From: Klebsiella sp. BIGb0407
GTDB lineage: Bacteria > Pseudomonadota > Gammaproteobacteria > Enterobacterales > Enterobacteriaceae
Direction: 5' to 3'
DNA: 64,000 nt
NCBI RefSeq assembly: GCF_024807845.1
Contig: NZ_JANUEQ010000002.1
Coordinates: forward strand, 558,001 to 622,000
Both the position numbers and the translations under genes were made by a program. Each line of letters begins with the position of its first letter. Within the stretch, counting starts at the first letter, position 1. The notes under the pieces are model-generated. The model worked only from the letters and a program-made list of their open reading frames with translations. It searched no databases and had not been told where the DNA came from. Shown here piece after piece: positions 17,105 through 25,955 of the stretch.

Positions 17105-17686
17105 ATGCGATTCGCCGTGAAACCCTGGTTGATAAAGATCTGGCACGCACCTGAATATTTCAGAATTCTGGATCCCCTCCCTCCGGCGCACCGTCGCGGG
17201 ATAATTGCCTGTGCGATAGTTATCTCTGTCTGCTTCTTATGGCCGGATGATGCACCGCCTCCTAAGCCTCAGGCTATCACGCTAAATAACGACGCAGCTC
17301 TGCCATTACAGGCAAATCTGGTGGTGCCTTCTTACGATAGCAGTGAAAATCAGTCGATACCGCAAGAGAATACTTCCACTCCACCAGCAGAAGCGGCCCT
17401 TCAGAATAATGACGAAGAGAGTCAATGGCGTACCTATCAGATTGCGCCGGGGCAAACCATGGCACAATTATTCCGCGATAATAATTTACCTCCCACAGAT
17501 GTCTACGCCATGGCACAAGTCGAAGGAAGTGATAAAGCCTTGAGCAATCTGCAAGCGGGTCAGACGGTTCGTATTCGTGAGAATGAAGATGGGGTGGTGA
17601 CAGGATTAACGATTGAAAATGAAAAAGACAACAGACAAGTCCATTTCACTCGCCAGCAGGACGGTAGTTTCAGGCTAGGACGTTAG
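17105..17686 (+). CDS. ytfB: OapA/YtfB-family membrane-anchored division-associated protein
   Basis: About 193 residues from the ATG at 17105. A perfect AGGAGG (17093-17098) lies 6 bp before it, ruling out the ATG at 17090, which overlaps that site. An N-terminal cytoplasmic stretch (HAPEYFRILDPLPPAHRRG) precedes one membrane span (IIACAIVISVCFLW) and a Pro/Asn-rich periplasmic linker. The C-terminal OapA/LysM-like domain is about 105-190 (YQIAPGQTMAQLFRDNNLPPTDVYAM). E. coli YtfB binds glycans and localises to the division site. Single-gene unit between fklB and the ribosomal operon, as in E. coli. Confidence 0.9.
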   Translation: MRFAVKPWLIKIWHAPEYFRILDPLPPAHRRGIIACAIVISVCFLWPDDAPPPKPQAITLNNDAALPLQANLVVPSYDSSENQSIPQENTSTPPAEAALQNNDEESQWRTYQIAPGQTMAQLFRDNNLPPTDVYAMAQVEGSDKALSNLQAGQTVRIRENEDGVVTGLTIENEKDNRQVHFTRQQDGSFRLGR

Positions 17687-17721
17687 TCTTAACGGTTTTT
17701 TCTGACTACGCGACAAATAAA

Positions 17722-17744
17722 AACGCCAGCACGAGGCTGGCGTT
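17722..17744 (-). terminator. Terminator of the rpsF-priB-rpsR-rplI operon
   Basis: Arms AACGCCAGC (17722-17730) and GCTGGCGTT (17736-17744) form a 9-bp GC-rich stem with a 5-nt loop. On the minus strand it is followed by TTTTTATTT. It lies 22 bp past the rplI stop. Confidence 0.85.
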
Positions 17745-17765
17745 AAAAACGGTGTGAATAATTAA

Positions 17766-18227
<462 letters not shown>

Positions 18228-18256
18228 TCAAAGTCGTATTAATGGACCGTGACCGA

Positions 18257-18803
<547 letters not shown>

Positions 18804-18811
18804 CATCAGAA

Positions 18812-19225
<414 letters not shown>

Positions 19226-19229
19226 TTAT

Positions 19230-19293
19230 TCAGCCTCCTGTCAGGGCAGCCGCGGCCCATGGAAGCAAGGAACGTTGTTTGAAATGCGGCTGA
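19230..19293 (-). promoter_or_regulatory. S6:S18 autoregulatory leader of rpsF mRNA
   Basis: In the rpsF 5' leader, outer arms (19288-19293 and 19230-19235, TCAGCC with GGCTGA in mRNA sense) enclose an inner GGGC/GCCC helix (19244-19247 with 19255-19258). A CCG trinucleotide sits next to the inner helix. This matches the conserved rpsF leader motif that the S6:S18 complex binds to repress its own operon. Assigned by layout; not folded computationally. Confidence 0.55.
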
Positions 19294-19307
19294 AAAATTG
19301 ACGCGTA

Positions 19308-19336
19308 ATAATACTTATACCACTGACTAAATTCAA
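19308..19336 (-). promoter_or_regulatory. Sigma-70 promoter of the rpsF operon
   Basis: On the minus strand a -35 element TTGAAT (19336-19331) is separated by exactly 17 bp from a -10 element TATTAT (19313-19308). Transcription would start near 19301, about 95 nt before the rpsF start, leaving room for the leader structure. Confidence 0.6.
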
Positions 19337-19402
19337 GGTCTGAGTGGATTAATTTTGTGCAAAACGGGGGCTATTCTTTAATGCTTTGAATTAAAGAAGA
19401 AA

Positions 19403-20134
19403 TCATTTCAAATTCTGTTCGAAAAAAGCCGTGGTTGCGCTCAGCGCCGAGGGAGTAATGCGGTGTTTTACGCCAGGCTCCAGTATACAGGTCAGCTGTG
19501 TATCCAGTTGCCTGGCGGTGAGTGCCTGTTGCAGGCGCTGGGTATCAGTAACAGGAACCATGTCATCGTCTTCGCCATGCCACAATAACAGGGGGCGATT
19601 ACCTAGTCTGGCAAGCTGGTGTTCAATATCATAAGGCGCTAATGCAGCTATCACCTTGTCATTCTCCGCCAGGAGCGGTGGAAACAGCGTTTGTGCCAGA
19701 GAAGAAAAGTAGCCCGAACCCATCAGACAGGCAACGGCACGCACCTCAGGATGACGCGCCATAATGCCAAGCGCCGTCATTCCCCCCATTGACGCGCCGG
19801 CAACCGCCATTTTATTGTCCGCAATCCATGATTTTTCTAACGCCAGTTGATGAAGTTCAGGGAATTCATCAATGTTTGTTTGCAGAATCGACCAGAATTG
19901 CTCCAGACGACGATTTTCATCGCCGCTAAAGCGCGCACCGTGCTCATCGGCATCCGGCATAATGACTCTGAACCCTGCCTGCGCTAAGGCAACGGCAAAA
20001 TAGCTGTAAACCAGCTTCGATGAAAGAAATCCGTGATAAAAAAACAGGGTGGGTAGAGGTGTTTCACGTAACCCGGAGGGTGTCGCGTGTAAAAACTCCC
20101 TTCCGCCAATTTTATCGAGATTAATCTCTATCAC
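19403..20134 (-). CDS. yjfP: YjfP-like alpha/beta-hydrolase esterase
   Basis: The 243-residue protein resembles E. coli YjfP, a carboxylesterase active on short acyl esters in vitro. Visible features are the oxyanion-side motif FFYHGFLSSKLVYSYFAVALAQAGFRV, nucleophile elbow GASMGG (Ser around residue 114), acid segment LLLWHGEDDDMVP and catalytic His in GVKHRITP. No signal peptide. It is divergent from the YjfN-like gene across a 612-bp AT-rich gap, matching the yjfN-bsmA-yjfP neighbourhood of E. coli with bsmA missing. Confidence 0.9.
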   Translation of the reverse strand: MIEINLDKIGGREFLHATPSGLRETPLPTLFFYHGFLSSKLVYSYFAVALAQAGFRVIMPDADEHGARFSGDENRRLEQFWSILQTNIDEFPELHQLALEKSWIADNKMAVAGASMGGMTALGIMARHPEVRAVACLMGSGYFSSLAQTLFPPLLAENDKVIAALAPYDIEHQLARLGNRPLLLWHGEDDDMVPVTDTQRLQQALTARQLDTQLTCILEPGVKHRITPSALSATTAFFEQNLK

Positions 20135-20746
20135 AGGTCACCATCCTCAATATTTGCTGTCAAAAATAACAAACGTCACCACCGATTATTAGCAGGATGA
20201 GATCTGGCTTGCAATTTTCATTTTTCACTCATCAAAAAATGTGTCGAAGATAACAAATAACGGGCATTTATCCTCCCAGGAAACACATTCAAACTATAAT
20301 AAAAACATGATGAAATGGGGCTGAAGAGGCAACTCTCTCGGTTATCGCTGACTGATTAATAGCGTTATATTTTAAGCCATTAAACTTGAATTGTAATAAA
20401 AATGTTAATTGAAAGTCACATATAGCCGAATACATTAACAAAGATATAACGAATCTATCTGTCGTTATTCACATTTAAATAACGTGAAAAATGAAGGATA
20501 GAAGTTTTACCGGCAATGATGCCAGTATCATTTCGAGCATTATCCCTGTTATTGATAAGCCTTTATTTCTGATGGATATGTCTGTGAGTTATTAATAAAT
20601 AAACATTATTTATTGATATTTACACATGCTTTCACAGATTTATTCTTTATTGTGCACAATGAACTGCGAGCTCAGGAAAGAACCGTAGTTTAATTCTGCA
20701 AAGGAATGTCCAGCGCTATCGGGATATGAATAAGAAGGAGCCGACA
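20135..20746. other. Long AT-rich intergenic region between yjfP and the YjfN-like gene
   Basis: This 612-bp stretch is distinctly AT-rich. It holds a short AT palindrome (20594-20600 with 20608-20614). An isolated ATG frame of 34 codons at 20491-20595 lacks a good ribosome-binding site. Both divergent promoters must be here. The length suggests extensive regulation or a lost gene (bsmA sits between the homologues in E. coli), but no coding remnant was recognised. Confidence 0.5.
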
Positions 20747-21022
20747 ATGAAACGATCAAATGCCTTAACGACCTTGCTCTCATCTATGAGGCTACTCCCG
20801 CCCATGGCTCGTTCTGCTGAAGATGTCGCTGCAGACTGCGTCACCGGGTTAAATGAAATTGGCACAATGTCTGTCAATGACATGACAGGCAGTCCGTATG
20901 ATGTGGAAAAGGTTATCGCCCTGAAAGCCAGTCAACAAGGGGCATCCTATTACCGTATTATCCAGCTTGAAGAAGATTTACCGACTGAAAGCTGGCAAGC
21001 ACAAGTGATTATCTATGCCTGA
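20747..21022 (+). CDS. DUF1471 (YhcN/BhsA-type) small periplasmic protein, YjfN-like
   Basis: 91 residues from the ATG at 20747, chosen because AAGGAG (20735-20740) fits it and not the ATG at 20726. The body matches the DUF1471 fold: GTMSVNDMTGSPYDVEKVIALKASQQGASYYRIIQ. E. coli YjfN is also 91 residues, lies near yjfP, and activates the DegP protease under stress. The N-terminal signal is poor: KRSNALTTLLSSMRLLPPMARSA has an Arg in the hydrophobic core, so export may be weak or cleavage atypical. Assignment to YjfN rather than another DUF1471 member rests on size and location. Confidence 0.7.
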   Translation: MKRSNALTTLLSSMRLLPPMARSAEDVAADCVTGLNEIGTMSVNDMTGSPYDVEKVIALKASQQGASYYRIIQLEEDLPTESWQAQVIIYA

Positions 21023-21059
21023 AAAATTTCAGCTTCATCACCCATGGCACGGTCAGACA

Positions 21060-21100
21060 GGTATTTAATGATATTAACCGATTAAACATCATTTAATACC
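21060..21100. terminator. AT-rich stem-loop after the YjfN-like gene
   Basis: Arms 21060-21072 and 21088-21100 pair at 12 of 13 positions around a 15-nt loop, 38 bp after the stop. There is no T-run on the plus strand, so termination is uncertain. Confidence 0.35.
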
Positions 21101-21226
21101 GGTCCCGGCCATCGGTGGTGTAAGCGATTTAAGTCTTTATGTCCCACTGGTTATACCAGCCTGTTGCCCTCCAGCGCCTGTCGAATATTAATTTAATTCA
21201 AACTCGCGGCCTTATCTCACAACCCT

Positions 21227-22198
21227 TTAATCCTCCGATTGCGAAAAAGAATGCCCTTCCCCCTGCCAGCCAGTTTGCTGTAAAAATTGTTCCCAGCTAA
21301 GCGTGTTGGGGTTAATTTCTCTACTCCATCGCACGTCGCGCTCTTTTGTGTAGTAGCCATAGCGAACCGCATATTCGGTCATGCCGTTAATTTCATCCAC
21401 TACGCCATCACTGCCCACAAAACTCGGGAAATGATGTAATAGTTCATCACGCGTGAAAGCGGAACGATAAACGGCTTTTTTGCCGGTAACACGACAGAAT
21501 ATCTCAACAATTTCGCGAGGGGAGAGAAACTCGCCGATGACCGGTAATGTCTGTCCGGCATATTTTTTCGGATTATCCAGGATCTCGAGTACTGCTGGCC
21601 CGGTTGCAGTAAGCGGATCAACGAAAGGGGCCCGAAAATCTTCCGGCAGATAGAGAGGGAAAATCAGCTCGTCACCATCCAGATAAGGTTGATAATATTC
21701 AATAATATTAGTGTAGAAAAAGGCGAGCTGAATAAACGAACTGCTAACAGGTAAAGTACGAATATAGTCCTCGATTTTACCTTTATCCGTGAAATGAGGA
21801 GCCCATAGCTGGCCGCCGGTAATTTTTTCGATATTTTCCAGACTACTGAAAACAATGTGCTTTACACCTGCTTTCACTGCCGCATCAGCCATCTGATATC
21901 CCAAAGCCGCTTCTGGCGTTTCTGCGCCACTCGCTTCTGGAGCAAAGCCCGGCGTCATCAGGAATACACCGTCAGAGCCGCTCAAGGCTTCAGTCAATTG
22001 CTGGCTATCAGCTGTCGGCGAAATCTCTTTAAGTTCAGCGCCCAACTGAACCAGTTCCTGTGCTACAGGAGAATGGCTATTACGTGTCAGAGCTCGAACC
22101 CGATAGCGCTGACTTGCCAACAGGGTACGGGTCACACTGCGCCCTTGTTTACTCGTGGCACCAAAAACCGTAATACGGAGTTTATTGTCAGATAACAT
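21227..22198 (-). CDS. NmrA-family NAD(P)-binding protein
   Basis: About 323 residues from the ATG at 22198; a GTG two codons upstream (22204) is also possible. The Rossmann entry motif GATSKQGRSVTRTLL is in the first 25 residues, then an atypical SDR body (GVFLMTPGFAPEASG, GVKHIVFSSLENIEK). Members act as NAD(P)H-dependent reductases or as redox-sensing regulators. The catalytic YxxxK of classical SDRs is not evident. It is divergent from a LysR gene 86-92 bp away, a pairing that usually means the LysR protein controls it. Substrate unknown. Confidence 0.82.
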   Translation of the reverse strand: MLSDNKLRITVFGATSKQGRSVTRTLLASQRYRVRALTRNSHSPVAQELVQLGAELKEISPTADSQQLTEALSGSDGVFLMTPGFAPEASGAETPEAALGYQMADAAVKAGVKHIVFSSLENIEKITGGQLWAPHFTDKGKIEDYIRTLPVSSSFIQLAFFYTNIIEYYQPYLDGDELIFPLYLPEDFRAPFVDPLTATGPAVLEILDNPKKYAGQTLPVIGEFLSPREIVEIFCRVTGKKAVYRSAFTRDELLHHFPSFVGSDGVVDEINGMTEYAVRYGYYTKERDVRWSREINPNTLSWEQFLQQTGWQGEGHSFSQSED

Positions 22199-22228
22199 CT
22201 TCACTTTCTCTTCTAAACTGTGGAGATA

Positions 22229-22243
22229 CCATTATCAAAATGG
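22229..22243. promoter_or_regulatory. Candidate LysR operator between the NmrA-like and LysR genes
   Basis: The divergent spacer holds the palindrome CCATT-N5-AATGG (22229-22243), a LysR-type dyad. Flanking bases give a T-N11-A core. Assignment to the adjacent LysR protein is by position. Confidence 0.35.
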
Positions 22244-22290
22244 CTGAGAGATAAGTGAAATCGATTCTTTTATGACAAGGAATCCATCCT

Positions 22291-23202
22291 ATGGATACCA
22301 GAAAAATAGATTTGAACCTGCTACTGACTCTGGAAGCGCTGCTGATTGAACAAAACGTAACGAAAGCCGCAGTACGCCTTCATCTGAGCCAGCCCGCAGT
22401 CAGCGCTCAGCTTAATCGACTGCGGGATCTCTTCCAGGATCCGCTGTTTATTGCTGGCCGACGCGGTATGGCTCCCACGGCGAAAGCCCTGGAACTGGTC
22501 GCTCCGCTCAGTGAAGCGCTGGGGAAGATACGTGTCACGTTGCAATCTCACCAAGGGTTTGTGCCGGAAACTGACAGCCTGACGGTGACGCTAGCGGGTA
22601 CTGACTATATACAAGCGGCTGTGATGATGCAGCTGGTAGCAGAGCTACAGGAAGCAGCACCAGGCGTACGTGCTGCTATCAAACACTATGATCCAGACCG
22701 GGTAGAACAGCAGCTGATTGAAGGTCAGGTAGATGCGGTGATTGCCACCCCTTCGGCGATGCAGCCCCATTTACGGGCGTATCATCTGTTTTACGAAAGC
22801 TATGTATTAGTCGGGCGTGCTGGTCATCCCAGCCTGCAAGGCAATCTGACGATGGCTGATTTCGCAACATTGAAACATATTATCGTCTCTCCTTCCGGAG
22901 GCGGGTTTACCACCCCGGTTGACAGTATTCTGGCGACAGCGGGCCTCAAGCGCGAAATAGCGGTCTCTGCGGCATCTTTTCTGTTTATTCCCGGTATGGT
23001 GGCTATCAGTGATTTAGTCGCCCTGGTACCCGGGCGACTGATACAGCCCCCCTTTAACCAGCTATCTGTTGCTGAACTTCCCTGGCTTAAAGAGCGTTTT
23101 GAAGTGAGCCTGATCTGGCATGAACGCAGCCATAATCATGCGGGTCATCGCTGGCTGAGGGAGTTAATAATTGCCCGTATAGCAGAGAACTGTGGTGTCT
23201 GA
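22291..23202 (+). CDS. LysR-family transcriptional regulator
   Basis: The 303-residue protein has the LysR layout. The N-terminal winged helix (DLNLLLTLEALLIEQNVTKAAVRLHLSQPAVSAQLNRLRDLF; residues 7-50) is followed by a linker helix and a substrate-binding domain (about 92-295). The wording of the HTH (TKAA.RLHLSQPAVSAQL) and the -LFLIAGRRGM- region resembles the NodD/NahR-like LysR branch, whose ligands are often aromatic. It is divergent from the NmrA-like reductase. The preceding AAGGAATCC is a usable ribosome-binding site. Ligand unknown. Confidence 0.88.
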   Translation: MDTRKIDLNLLLTLEALLIEQNVTKAAVRLHLSQPAVSAQLNRLRDLFQDPLFIAGRRGMAPTAKALELVAPLSEALGKIRVTLQSHQGFVPETDSLTVTLAGTDYIQAAVMMQLVAELQEAAPGVRAAIKHYDPDRVEQQLIEGQVDAVIATPSAMQPHLRAYHLFYESYVLVGRAGHPSLQGNLTMADFATLKHIIVSPSGGGFTTPVDSILATAGLKREIAVSAASFLFIPGMVAISDLVALVPGRLIQPPFNQLSVAELPWLKERFEVSLIWHERSHNHAGHRWLRELIIARIAENCGV

Positions 23203-23257
23203 CATATTTTGAACCAGGGCAGATTGACTGCCCCGTTTTCTGGATTTATACCCGCAG

Positions 23258-24457
23258 TTATGAGTAATGGCCCGGTTCAGGATATGCACCCGTTGCATAC
23301 CAGCGGCCTACGCTACGTAATTTGTATTCCGCCGGATTATGCAGAGTATGAACGCGTACATTACGCCAGAAACGATCGAGCCCGCGTTCACGCAACGTCG
23401 AGCGGGTTCCCATAATAGCAAAGATTTTGCTACTCACTTCGAGTGCCACTTCTCCAGCAAATACGTTGGCTGTAGCAATAACAACGGCAGCTTCTCCACG
23501 CGTTTCGGCGCCCAGCTCCACGCCCTGACTCCAGGCATTATCCAGAGCAACCAAAGCGTTATCAGCCAGCGCTGTTGCCGCGGCAACCTGGGTATAAAGC
23601 TCACCAAACTGACGCTGGATACCCGGATCGTCGGTCGCTTTTTCAACCCCGGATGTCCCCCAGGCGCGCGCATGCTCACGGACATATTCCCGCGCTTCAG
23701 CCAGAGCTCCCTGGGCTGAACCAATAAAGACATTGAGCAAGACGCTTTGTGATAGCAGAGGGCCTATCGTACCGTAAGCCCGTTCACTATTGGCCTCTCC
23801 GTCAAATACTTCACTCGGCTCAACGCGCACATCGGTAAATTCTGTAGTGCCACTGCCCGTCTGGCGCTGACCAAATGAATCCCAGTCGTCATTGACCTTT
23901 ACGCCCGGGCGAGAAGTGGGGATCGATCCAAATAATAGCACTTCGTTTTCGTCATCTTCCCAGGAGATCATCAAATTATCTGACCCCGGAGCACCGGAAC
24001 AATAAGGTCTGACCCCGTTGAGCAGATAACCGCCGTCGGACTGGCGCTTTCCTTTTAAACTTCTTGAGGCAGCATTTACCGCATTGCCCCAAAAAATCTG
24101 CGGGTTATTAGACAAGATATAATAGTACTCAGCATGTTTAGCATGAGAACGGTAGCTAGCTGAGGCAATAGCAAGATAATGATAACCAAGCAGATGCCCG
24201 AGAGCGGAATCCGCCTGTGAAATAATGCGCACTAGGCGTAATAACACTGACCAGGGTACTCCCTCTCCGCCATAAACCTTGGGTACTACCAGGTGCAGCA
24301 AGCCGCTTTCACGTAGTAATGTCAGTTGGGCGTACGGAATACCGCCTGCTTTATCTCGCTCTGCGGCATCAAGCATAAAGCTTGCTGCAAGCTGCCGGGC
24401 TATCTCATAATAATGACTGTAAGGCGTCACTTTATCGTTCACGGTAAAACTCTCCAT
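23258..24457 (-). CDS. Acyl-CoA-dehydrogenase-fold flavin monooxygenase, SfnB/DszC-like
   Basis: The 399-residue protein has the acyl-CoA dehydrogenase fold but is closest in character to SfnB/DszC enzymes, which use FMNH2 and O2 in sulfur-compound oxidation. Features: helical N-domain (LTLLRESGLLHLVVPKVYGGEG), beta-domain (FWGNAVNAASRSLKGKRQSDGGYLLNGVRPYCSGAPGSD) and C-terminal bundle ending in RFWRNVRVHTLHNPAEYKLR. The RNVRxHTLHDP-type ending is typical of this subgroup. It stands alone, with no reductase or transporter alongside. A true acyl-CoA dehydrogenase is less likely; the substrate is unknown. Confidence 0.78.
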   Translation of the reverse strand: MESFTVNDKVTPYSHYYEIARQLAASFMLDAAERDKAGGIPYAQLTLLRESGLLHLVVPKVYGGEGVPWSVLLRLVRIISQADSALGHLLGYHYLAIASASYRSHAKHAEYYYILSNNPQIFWGNAVNAASRSLKGKRQSDGGYLLNGVRPYCSGAPGSDNLMISWEDDENEVLLFGSIPTSRPGVKVNDDWDSFGQRQTGSGTTEFTDVRVEPSEVFDGEANSERAYGTIGPLLSQSVLLNVFIGSAQGALAEAREYVREHARAWGTSGVEKATDDPGIQRQFGELYTQVAAATALADNALVALDNAWSQGVELGAETRGEAAVVIATANVFAGEVALEVSSKIFAIMGTRSTLRERGLDRFWRNVRVHTLHNPAEYKLRSVGRWYATGAYPEPGHYS

Positions 24458-24599
24458 TATTATTCAAGCCAGCGTTAGTACCAGACAGAAATTAAGGCTT
24501 CTTTGCCAATATAGTTATTATTCAGTTATTTTTACCGAGAGTTTTCACTTCGGAGAAAGGTTCGGTTGAAATTAATACTTTAACCTTTTTTCAGGTATC

Positions 24600-24878
24600 T
24601 CATGAAAGTAATACCCAGGCGACTTGCAGTATCATCGGGACAGATACTCCGATAAATAAAGGGTTAATATCTCTTTGATTCCCGACTTCGGGAGGGTACT
24701 CAGCCGTGTTATCTGAAACAGTAAAATCACCATAGCGGACTTCACTATTAAAGTGAGTTTTTAATGTATCGTACTGTTCATTATTTGCAGTTAAATGAAA
24801 GCAAGATTTAAGCAACTCCAGCCCTACAAAAAAATCATCTTTTTGCATATTTTGTATAAGTACATGCTGGTTTTGCAT
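24600..24878 (-). CDS. Small protein of unknown function
   Basis: The 92-residue frame begins with an ATG preceded by GGAG at 6-nt spacing, a strong initiation site, so it is probably real. The sequence is acidic and polar (MQNQHVLIQNMQKDDFFVG, EYPPEVGNQRDINP) with a hydrophobic C-terminal segment (LFIGVSVPMILQVAWVLLS) that could be a tail anchor. Base composition is more AT-rich than the flanking core genes. No family recognised. It lies alone between the SfnB-like gene and rlmB, on the same strand as both. Confidence 0.5.
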   Translation of the reverse strand: MQNQHVLIQNMQKDDFFVGLELLKSCFHLTANNEQYDTLKTHFNSEVRYGDFTVSDNTAEYPPEVGNQRDINPLFIGVSVPMILQVAWVLLS

Positions 24879-25124
24879 AGTAAACTCCGGACCTGATAAA
24901 TTGCGCTTTTTATTGTGAATAGCTCATAGAAACAATTTATGCTAATACGGTTTTGATTTAGTACAAATATGAAATATCGCTTTATAAAATCAGAATTGTT
25001 GTAAGCCAAAATAGCTATCAGTGTGGAATATCAGAACAGAAATAAGGGTATCTGCTGTCTGAGGGTATAGCGGGAAGATGGGCGGTACTACAGGGGCTCA
25101 GTTACCGAACCCCTGTACGATTAA

Positions 25125-25859
25125 CTATAAAATACGCTGGCGTACAATTTCAAACAGGCAAACCCCGGTAGCAACCGAAACGTTCAACGAAGAAACGCTT
25201 CCTGCCATTGGAATGCTGATCAGTTCATCGCAGTGTTCACGGGTCAGTCGGCGCATACCTTCACCTTCTGCTCCCATAACTAAAGCAATGGGTCCGTTAA
25301 ATTTGCTCTCAAACAGAGTGTGCGTGGCTTCACCGGCAGTGCCGACTATCCAGACATTCGCTTCCTGTAACAGACGCATCGTTCTTGCCAGATTAGTGAC
25401 CCGAATCAACGGCACATTTTCTGCAGCGCCAGAGGCAACTTTCTTCGCGGTGGCATTGAGCTGAGCAGAACGATCTTTCGGCACAATGATCGCATGTACG
25501 CCAGCTGCATCCGCACTACGCAGACAAGCACCGAGGTTATGTGGATCGGTCACGCCGTCAAGGATCAGCAAGAAAGGACGTTCATGTTCTGCCAGGAGAT
25601 CAGGTAGATCGTTTTCCTGATACTGACGACCCGGTTTTACCCGCGCAATAATACCCTGGTGCACCGCACCTTCTGCTTTGTCATCAAGCCACTGACGATT
25701 AGCAACTTGAATCACGACACCCTGCGCTTCCAGAGCCTTAATAAGCGGCATCAGGCGCTTATCTTCACGTCCTTTCAGAATAAACACTTCCTGAAAACGT
25801 TGTGGAGCGTTTTCAAGCAAAGCCTGAACCGCATGGATGCCGTAAATAATTTCACTCAT
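25125..25859 (-). CDS. rlmB: 23S rRNA (guanosine-2251-2'-O)-methyltransferase RlmB
   Basis: 244 residues from the ATG at 25859, matching the E. coli N-terminus [15 protein letters not shown]; a GTG three codons upstream is less likely. An L30e-like substrate-binding domain (1-75) precedes the SPOUT methyltransferase domain with its three motifs: [27 protein letters not shown] and [18 protein letters not shown], which forms the trefoil knot. It methylates G2251 in the peptidyl-transferase P loop. It follows rnr in the same direction, as in E. coli. Confidence 0.96.
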   Translation of the reverse strand: MSEIIYGIHAVQALLENAPQRFQEVFILKGREDKRLMPLIKALEAQGVVIQVANRQWLDDKAEGAVHQGIIARVKPGRQYQENDLPDLLAEHERPFLLILDGVTDPHNLGACLRSADAAGVHAIIVPKDRSAQLNATAKKVASGAAENVPLIRVTNLARTMRLLQEANVWIVGTAGEATHTLFESKFNGPIALVMGAEGEGMRRLTREHCDELISIPMAGSVSSLNVSVATGVCLFEIVRQRIL

Positions 25860-25904
25860 TGATTTCACTCATTTCAGACCATGGTGTGTCTGTGTTGATT
25901 TATA

Positions 25905-25927
25905 CCCTGCCAGACGCTCTGGCAGGG
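25905..25927. other. Strong stem-loop between rnr and rlmB
   Basis: Arms CCCTGCCAGA (25905-25914) and TCTGGCAGGG (25918-25927) form a perfect 10-bp stem with a 3-nt loop. No T-run follows on the minus strand. It may be an mRNA-stabilising or processing hairpin between two co-directional genes rather than a terminator. Confidence 0.5.
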
Positions 25928-25955
25928 ATAACGATACACCTATCATAACGTCAAG

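Noticed and set aside
20491-20595. 34-codon plus-strand frame in the yjfP-yjfN gap
   Set aside because: Short, with a weak upstream site and no recognisable features; kept only as a note on the spacer.
23209-23415. Plus-strand frame after the LysR gene at 23.2 kb
   Set aside because: It lies mostly antisense to the SfnB-like gene's 3' end and has no ribosome-binding site.
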